DNA from: Verrucomicrobiota bacterium
GTDB taxonomy: Bacteria > Verrucomicrobiota > Verrucomicrobiia > Opitutales > Opitutaceae
Direction: 5' to 3'
Length of the DNA: 10,243 nucleotides
Assembly: GCA_030916665.1 (NCBI GenBank)
Contig: JAUPWC010000368.1
Span: 1 to 10,243 of the forward strand
This document shows positions 5,538 to 10,243 of the stretch, piece after piece. A model generated the notes under the pieces. That model made no database searches, had not been told where the DNA came from, and saw only the letters and a list, made by a program, of their open reading frames with translations. The stretch's first letter is position 1; each line of letters begins with the position of its first letter. Both the position numbers and the translations under genes were made by a program.

Positions 5538-6929
5538 TCAATGCGCGTGCGAAACCTCGCGCACGTTCCGCGGATCGACGGCGGCGATGATGGCGCTGAC
5601 AGCCTTCTGGTTGAACCCCTTGAAACCGCCCTTGCGCTCGAGGTTCTCCAAGTGGCTGCCGATGGCGCCGTCTTTGATGAAGACCGCCGCCTGCGCCTCG
5701 GTGATCGAACCCTTCGCGCGCAAGCGCTCGACGCGGGCCGGGTCCACGGCCCAGCGTTCGCCCTCGGTGAAGGCCTGCTTGAGGAACGGGAAATCCGAGA
5801 ACGGCTTCATCGTGGCGATGCCCTCGGCCGCGAGCTGTTCGCGCAGGAGCGGGTGGTTGAACCGCGCCTCGAGGTGATGCATGCCCGCCTGCAGGAAACT
5901 GTCGCCGTGCAGGCCGCACCAGAGTCCGACCGTCCCCACCTTGGCCACCTCGGGCAGACGCTTGGCGGCGTAGTCCTCGTCCACCTCGTCGGGCTGCAGG
6001 TCCACGTCGGCGAAGACCACGATGCCGACCGCGGCCGTCTCCATGACCTGCGCGCCCCAGCCCGCCTCGGCCCCGGCGTAGAAGCGCTCGCGCTTCTCGA
6101 GGCCGAGCCGTTCCATGAACTTCACCAGGTCCGGGAAATGCCGCCGTGAACAACGGTAGGTGTGGTGGTCGTGGTTGGCCCAGCCGAGGCCGAGCCTGTC
6201 CTGCCGGCGTTTCTGCACCCGGCCGGCGCGGTTGCGGAACATCCAGAACTCGCGCTCCTCGGCGAAGAACAGCTCGCAGGCCACGTCGCGCCCGACCAGC
6301 CCGATGCAGGCCTCCAGCTCGGCGAAGGCCTGCTTCGCGCCGTCGTCGTCGTTCACGAAGTTGCGCTGGCGCGTCCGCCACAGCTCGCGCGCCCGCAGCA
6401 AGGCGGCCGCGAAGCCCGTCGGCGGTTCAGAGACGATAAAGCCGCGGTAACCGAGGCGCTCGACCGCCAGCAGCGTGGCGCCGTTTTCCTCGCCCACACG
6501 CAGCTGGCGCAGCCTTGCGCCCGGCGCACCGCAGATTTCGCCCGCCAGTCCGTGCCGGCCCATGAAATCCGCCAGAAATTCCGGGCGGATCGCCAGCGTG
6601 CGCGGAAAGGCCGAAGGCGCGGCCCCGGCCGCAACGAGCACCCGCGGCAGCATCGCGTGCGGATGCGCCAGCGCCATGTGCCCGGCGGGCACGTCCGCGG
6701 ACTCGGGCACGAAGCCGGCCGCGCGAAACTCCTTTTCATGTTCCGGCGACACGACGAAATGGTCGGTCCACTCGAAGAACTCGGTCCCGGTCTCGTCGTG
6801 CATGCGCTGCGCAAGCCGGGCGGCGAAGGAATTTTTTTCGAGAAAGGCGTTGATGTGTCGCGACAGCAACACCTCGGCCTCGTAGGCCAGCGGCCAGTTG
6901 AAGTTCGTGGGGGTTTGGAGGGAAGACAT
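5538..6929 (-). CDS. hglS: putative 2-oxoadipate dioxygenase/decarboxylase (HglS/DUF1338-like, VOC fold)
   Basis: A 463-residue protein that I assign, partly from context, to the HglS/DUF1338 group: Fe(II) enzymes converting 2-oxoadipate to D-2-hydroxyglutarate and CO2. Possible metal-ligand segments are WTDHFV (H57), NHDHHTYR (252-259, resembling the NHLTPR-like stretch of HglS), AEAGWGAQVME (E288 or E297) and MHHLEARF (351-358). The C-terminal half is rich in distinctive segments (IVVFADVDLQPDE, GSHLENLERKGGFKGFNQK). Length is close to proteobacterial HglS, but sequence similarity appears low, so it may be a divergent subfamily or another VOC dioxygenase. ATG 6953 would add MTQAKTCP; neither start has a Shine-Dalgarno motif. 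It heads the minus-strand series and diverges from the ydiJ-like gene that would oxidise its product. The intergenic space to saccharopine dehydrogenase is 186 bases, filled by two palindromic repeats. Confidence 0.65.
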   Translation of the reverse strand: MSSLQTPTNFNWPLAYEAEVLLSRHINAFLEKNSFAARLAQRMHDETGTEFFEWTDHFVVSPEHEKEFRAAGFVPESADVPAGHMALAHPHAMLPRVLVAAGAAPSAFPRTLAIRPEFLADFMGRHGLAGEICGAPGARLRQLRVGEENGATLLAVERLGYRGFIVSEPPTGFAAALLRARELWRTRQRNFVNDDDGAKQAFAELEACIGLVGRDVACELFFAEEREFWMFRNRAGRVQKRRQDRLGLGWANHDHHTYRCSRRHFPDLVKFMERLGLEKRERFYAGAEAGWGAQVMETAAVGIVVFADVDLQPDEVDEDYAAKRLPEVAKVGTVGLWCGLHGDSFLQAGMHHLEARFNHPLLREQLAAEGIATMKPFSDFPFLKQAFTEGERWAVDPARVERLRAKGSITEAQAAVFIKDGAIGSHLENLERKGGFKGFNQKAVSAIIAAVDPRNVREVSHAH

Positions 6930-6953
6930 GGGGCAGGTTTTTGCCTGTGTCAT

Positions 6954-7047
6954 AAAGGTCCGGCGCGATTAACCAAGGTTTTTTGAACCGCGGACCAGCG
7001 CGGCTTTGGCCTTTGCTGCATCGCTGCTTCGTGTTCTATCAGAACAG
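6954..7047. promoter_or_regulatory. divergent intergenic region, presumed promoters
   Basis: This 94-base gap separates the divergently read dioxygenase and ydiJ-like genes, so promoters for both should lie here. It holds a more AT-rich stretch (6969-6988, AACCAAGG then a T run and GAACC), but no pair of -35/-10 boxes with standard spacing convinced me. The only clear symmetric site is the TGTTCT palindrome at 7032-7046. Confidence 0.4.
7032..7046. promoter_or_regulatory. TGTTCT-ATC-AGAACA palindrome next to the ydiJ start
   Basis: A perfect 6-bp inverted repeat with a 3-base spacer ends one base before ATG 7048, where a ribosome binding site would be. It could be a repressor operator or a hairpin masking initiation. 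No regulator gene is in the window to pair with it. Confidence 0.35.
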
Positions 7048-10029
7048 ATGATCGTTTCGCCGCCCGACCTTTCCGCCCTCGCCGCCCGACTCGCGGGACC
7101 GCTGCACCCCGGCCGGACCATGCGCGCGCTCTACGCGACCGACGCCTCGGAATATCAGGAACTGCCGCTGGCCGTCGCCCTCCCCCGCACCGAGGCCGAT
7201 GTCGGCGAACTCGTGCGCTACGCCGCGCAGCACAAGATCGGCCTCATCCCGCGCACCGCCGGCACGTCGCTCGCCGGTCAGGTCGTGGGCCGCGGCATCG
7301 TCGTGGACCTCGGGCGGCACCTGAACCGCGTGATCGCCTTCGACCGCACGACCCGCCGCGTGCGCGTGCAGCCCGGGGTCGTGCGCAACGAGCTCAACCT
7401 TTTCCTCCAGCCGCACGGCCTGTTCTTCACGCCCGAGACCTCCACCGCCAACCGTGCCATGATCGGCGGCATGGTCGGCAACAACTCCTGCGGCGCCAAT
7501 TCCATCGTCTATGGGACGACGCGCGAGCACCTGGTCTCCGCCCGCGGTTTCCTCAGCGACGGCTCGGAGGCGACCTTCGGCCCGCTCACGCCCGCGGAGT
7601 TCGCCGCCAAGTGCGCCGGACCCGACACGCTCGAGACCCGGATCTATCGCGAAGTGCGCGCCGTGCTCGGTGATGAGCACAACCGCCAGCTCATCCGCGA
7701 CCACTACCCGAAGCCCTCCGTCACGCGCCGCAACACCGGCTACGCGCTCGACCGACTGATGGCATGCAACGGCTTCGATCCGACCTCGGACCGGCCGTTC
7801 AACCTCTGCCAGCTCCTCGCCGGCTCCGAGGGCACATTGTTCCTCGGCATGGAATTCGAACTTAACGTCGAGCCGCTGCCCCCGCCCGGCGCGCTGATGT
7901 GCGCGCACTTCGCCAGTGTGCAGGATTCATTGAAGGCCACGCTGATCGCGATGCGGCACCGGCCCTTCGGCTGCGAGCTGATCGACCGCCACATCCTCGA
8001 ATGCACCAAGGCCAACCTCGAACAGATGCGCAACCGCTTCTTCGTGCAGGGCGATCCGGGCGCCGTGCTGGTAGTCGAAGTGCGCCACGCCGACCGTTGC
8101 ACCATCGAAGCCACGATGTGCACGCTGGAGCAGGAACTGCGCGCCGCCGGACTCGGCTACGCTTTCCCCGTGCTCTGGGGCGAGGACTGCAACCGGGTCT
8201 GGGACCTGCGCCGCGCCGGTCAGGGCCTGATGATGAACGTGCCCGGCGACGCCAAGCCGCGCGAAGTGGTGGAGGACACGGCCGTCGCAGTCGAGGACCT
8301 GCCGGCCTACATCGCGGAGTTCGACGCCCTGCTGCGCGAGAAATACGGCATCGGCAGCGTCTATTACGCGCACGCCGGCGCCGGCGAGCTGCACACGCGC
8401 CCGCTCTTCGACCTCAAGACGGCGGAGGGCCTGCGCATGTTCCGCGGCATCGCCACCGATGTGGCCGCACTCGTGAAAAAATACCGCGGCTCGCTCTCCG
8501 GCGAGCACGGCGACGGCCGCCTGCGCGGCGAGTTCATTCCCTTCATGGTCGGGCCGGAGTGCTACGCGCTGATGCGCCGGATCAAGGCGGGGTTCGACCC
8601 GGACAATATTCTCAACCCGGGCAAGATCATCGACACGCCGCCGATGGACACAGCCCTGCGCCATGGCCCGGATCATCCGACGCCCGAATACGCCACGGTC
8701 TTCGACTTCAGCGCGTCGCAGGGCGTGCTGCGTGCCGCCGAGAAATGCAACGGCGTCGGCGAGTGCCGCAAGTCGCACCTCATGGGCGGCACCATGTGCC
8801 CGAGCTACATGGCCACACGCAACGAGCAGGACACCACCCGCGCCCGCGCCAACCTTCTGCGTCAGGTGTTGACCGACGCACACGCCGGCATGAACGCCTG
8901 GGACAACCAGCAGGTCAAAGAGGTCATGGCCCTCTGCCTCTCCTGCAAGGCCTGCAAATCCGAGTGTCCGTCCAACGTGGACGTCACCCGCCTCAAGGCC
9001 GAATGGCAGCAGCACTATCACGAAGCCCACGGCGTACCGCTCCGCTCCCAGCTGGTCGCAAACTACGCCAAGTCCATGCGGCTCGCGAGCCTCGCGCCGG
9101 CCCTCTACAACTGGCTCGTCACCGCCCCCGACGTCTCGCGCTGGATCAAACGCTTCGCCGGCTTCGCCGTGCAACGCAGCCTGCCCACCCTGCCGGCCAT
9201 CACGCTGCGAACGTGGATGGCGAAAGGTGGAGCCCGCGATCCGCGCGGGCTTTCCGAATCCAACCTGCGCGGAGCGCAGGTTCCACCCTCCTTCCCGCAC
9301 GGCCGCGTCCACCTCTTCTGCGACGAGTTCACGAACTACCAGGACGCCGAGGTCGGCATCAAGGCCGTGCAGTTGCTCAACCGGCTGGGCTACGAGGTCG
9401 TCATCCCAGAGCACGTCGAGAGTGGCCGCGCTCATCTCTCGAAAGGCCTCGTGCGCGACGCCCAGCGGCTCGCCATCCGCAACGTCGAGCTGCTCAAGGA
9501 TCGCATCACCGCCGACGCCCCGCTTATCGGCCTCGAGCCGTCAGCGATTCTCGGATTTCGCGACGAATTTCCCGACCTCGTGCCCGCAGCCCTGAAGGAC
9601 GCCGCCCGTTCGCTGGCGAAACATACCCTGCTCATCGAGGAATTCATCGCCCGCGAAGCCGACGCCGGACGCATCCGGCCGGAGCAGTTCCGTGCGGCGG
9701 AGCGCACGATCAAGCTCCACGGCCACTGCCATCAGAAGGCGCTGTCCTCCATGGCCCCGACCGTGAAGATGCTTTCGCTGCCGCCCGGCCACAAGGTCAC
9801 GGTCATCCCCAGCGGCTGTTGCGGCATGGCCGGCTCCTTCGGTTACGAGACGGAGCACTTCGCCGTTTCCCAGCAAGTCGGCGAACTCGTGCTCTTCCCC
9901 GCGGTGCGTGCCGCCCCGGAGGAAACCCTCATCGCCGCGCCCGGCACGAGCTGCCGCCACCAGATCCTCGACGGCACCGGCCGCACCGCCCTGCATCCGG
10001 TGGAGATCCTGCACGAGGCATTGGCATAA
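7048..10029 (+). CDS. ydiJ: FAD/Fe-S oxidase of YdiJ type, probable D-2-hydroxyglutarate dehydrogenase
   Basis: A 993-residue fusion of an FAD-linked oxidase with an Fe-S/CCG module, similar in length and order to E. coli YdiJ. It probably oxidises D-2-hydroxyglutarate to 2-oxoglutarate, passing electrons to a carrier; D-lactate is the main alternative. The PCMH-type FAD domain spans about 25-250 (PRTAGTSLAGQ at 68-78; GGMVGNNSCGANS). The FAD-oxidase C-terminal domain includes HAGAGELH (H442, H449) and GEHGDGR (H487). Cysteine sets are C567-x5-C573-x10-C584-P and C630-x2-C633-x2-C636-x3-C640-P, the latter a classical 4Fe-4S motif. The CCG region has HGHCHQK (891-897) and GCCGMAGSFGYE (C924-C925). 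I chose ATG 7048; the TTG at 7006 adds 14 unconvincing residues. Residues ~727-747, between the Fe-S and CCG parts, are encoded by a palindromic repeat. It diverges from the dioxygenase gene whose product it would use. Confidence 0.9.
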   Translation: MIVSPPDLSALAARLAGPLHPGRTMRALYATDASEYQELPLAVALPRTEADVGELVRYAAQHKIGLIPRTAGTSLAGQVVGRGIVVDLGRHLNRVIAFDRTTRRVRVQPGVVRNELNLFLQPHGLFFTPETSTANRAMIGGMVGNNSCGANSIVYGTTREHLVSARGFLSDGSEATFGPLTPAEFAAKCAGPDTLETRIYREVRAVLGDEHNRQLIRDHYPKPSVTRRNTGYALDRLMACNGFDPTSDRPFNLCQLLAGSEGTLFLGMEFELNVEPLPPPGALMCAHFASVQDSLKATLIAMRHRPFGCELIDRHILECTKANLEQMRNRFFVQGDPGAVLVVEVRHADRCTIEATMCTLEQELRAAGLGYAFPVLWGEDCNRVWDLRRAGQGLMMNVPGDAKPREVVEDTAVAVEDLPAYIAEFDALLREKYGIGSVYYAHAGAGELHTRPLFDLKTAEGLRMFRGIATDVAALVKKYRGSLSGEHGDGRLRGEFIPFMVGPECYALMRRIKAGFDPDNILNPGKIIDTPPMDTALRHGPDHPTPEYATVFDFSASQGVLRAAEKCNGVGECRKSHLMGGTMCPSYMATRNEQDTTRARANLLRQVLTDAHAGMNAWDNQQVKEVMALCLSCKACKSECPSNVDVTRLKAEWQQHYHEAHGVPLRSQLVANYAKSMRLASLAPALYNWLVTAPDVSRWIKRFAGFAVQRSLPTLPAITLRTWMAKGGARDPRGLSESNLRGAQVPPSFPHGRVHLFCDEFTNYQDAEVGIKAVQLLNRLGYEVVIPEHVESGRAHLSKGLVRDAQRLAIRNVELLKDRITADAPLIGLEPSAILGFRDEFPDLVPAALKDAARSLAKHTLLIEEFIAREADAGRIRPEQFRAAERTIKLHGHCHQKALSSMAPTVKMLSLPPGHKVTVIPSGCCGMAGSFGYETEHFAVSQQVGELVLFPAVRAAPEETLIAAPGTSCRHQILDGTGRTALHPVEILHEALA
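9226..9287. repeat. 62-bp double-hairpin palindromic element inside ydiJ-like gene
   Basis: Terminal inverted repeats GGTGGA (9226-9231) and TCCACC (9282-9287) enclose two hairpins. The first is AGCCCGCG/CGCGGGCT (9231-9238 with 9244-9251, 5-base loop). The second is a perfect 9-bp AACCTGCGC/GCGCAGGTT (9262-9270 with 9274-9282, GGA loop). The frame is kept, giving the peptide KGGARDPRGLSESNLRGAQV in the linker between Fe-S and CCG modules. The structure fits a REP- or MITE-like dispersed element rather than ordinary coding constraint. Confidence 0.7.
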
Positions 10030-10035
10030 ATCATT

Positions 10036-10112
10036 CTCGTTCTCATTATCTTAATCATTCTCTCGTGCCCTCAGTCTGAGAGAACGAGAACGATTACGAG
10101 AAGGAGAACGAG
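10036..10112. repeat. long imperfect inverted repeat of CTCGTTCTC units
   Basis: Arms at 10036-10062 and 10086-10112 match as inverted repeats at 23 of 27 positions and consist of iterated TTCTCGTTCTC / GAGAACGAG units. The spacer contains a further 5-bp palindrome CTCAG-T-CTGAG. It begins seven bases after the ydiJ-like TAA. It may end that transcript, but there is no T tract after the second arm, so I class it as a repeat. Composition is AT-richer than the flanks. Confidence 0.7.
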
Positions 10113-10169
10113 TAAGGATCAACAATTTCCCGAGCTGGCATCCCCACTGCTCCTGCTTATCATTCCGCC

Positions 10170-10243
10170 ATGCCCCTCAGCCGCTTCTCCGTCCCGCCGC
10201 TGCACAAGGTCACCCGCTCGCTCGCCGCTGTCGAGATCGGAAG
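10170..10243 (+). CDS. start of an unidentified gene (partial, runs off the window)
   Basis: An ATG opens a frame reading MPLSRFSVPPLHKVTRSLAAV and then EIGR to the window edge. Codon use is GC-rich like the other genes. The 5' gap has no Shine-Dalgarno motif. Twenty-five residues do not allow a family call. It lies on the same strand as the ydiJ-like gene, 140 bases downstream. The last ten bases may be sequencing adapter, so only about 21 codons are secure. Confidence 0.45.
   Translation, partial: MPLSRFSVPPLHKVTRSLAAVEIG

Noticed and set aside
7006..7047. TTG start adding 14 residues to the ydiJ-like protein
   Set aside because: The extension reads through the intergenic palindrome, and the ATG at 7048 gives a normal family N-terminus.
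7927..9435. 502-residue antisense frame to the ydiJ-like gene
   Set aside because: Val/Ala/His-rich shadow without motifs.
7899..10079. 726-residue shifted frame inside the ydiJ-like gene
   Set aside because: Arg/Pro/His-rich translation, fully overlapped by a strongly supported FAD/Fe-S protein.
10170..10243. Terminal partial ORF as the missing aminoadipate aminotransferase or lysine-ketoglutarate reductase
   Set aside because: Tempting from pathway context, but the 25 visible residues carry no diagnostic motif.
1..10243. CRISPR array, tRNA or rRNA genes, transposase or integrase
   Set aside because: No regularly spaced direct repeats, no tRNA-like cloverleaf with a CCA-side stem, no rRNA-like sequence and no recombinase motifs were seen; the repeats present are palindromic dispersed elements.

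Overview
This is a high-GC bacterial window, apart from a few AT-rich gaps. Gene content and intergenic repeats suggest a Verrucomicrobiota member, perhaps Opitutales. This placement is inferred from protein style, GC content and palindromic repeats; no rRNA or marker gene is present. None of the start codons has a convincing Shine-Dalgarno motif.

Layout. Positions 1-44 may hold the last codons of an upstream gene. Positions 138-1631 (+) encode a Tat-signal Gfo/Idh/MocA oxidoreductase, followed by a clear intrinsic terminator. Facing it is a minus-strand series read from about 6950 down to 1823: an HglS/DUF1338-like VOC-fold protein (putative 2-oxoadipate dioxygenase/decarboxylase), saccharopine dehydrogenase, antiquitin-type alpha-aminoadipate-semialdehyde dehydrogenase, a possible small ORF, and a small kinase of the type found in phage polyvalent proteins. 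Diverging from this series across a roughly 100-base gap is a 993-residue FAD/Fe-S/CCG oxidase of the YdiJ / D-2-hydroxyglutarate dehydrogenase type (7048-10029, +). The window closes with the first 25 codons of an unidentified gene.

How the genes work together. Four genes outline a lysine-catabolic route: saccharopine to aminoadipate semialdehyde plus glutamate, then to 2-aminoadipate, then (after a transamination not encoded here) 2-oxoadipate, D-2-hydroxyglutarate and 2-oxoglutarate. The saccharopine-forming lysine-ketoglutarate reductase and the aminoadipate aminotransferase are not visible. The saccharopine dehydrogenase and semialdehyde dehydrogenase calls are strong. The dioxygenase call rests partly on context, because the protein looks divergent from characterised HglS.

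Repeats are the other theme. Two copies of a widespread long palindrome (the source of spurious 'CHSERSEES' peptides) lie 10-14 bases upstream of two successive start codons. An AT-rich dispersed repeat supplies the stop codon of the saccharopine dehydrogenase. A 62-bp double-hairpin element lies in frame inside the ydiJ-like gene, a similar double-hairpin follows the dioxygenase gene, and a long imperfect inverted repeat follows the ydiJ-like gene. The last ten bases equal the start of the common Illumina adapter, so the right edge may be artefactual.
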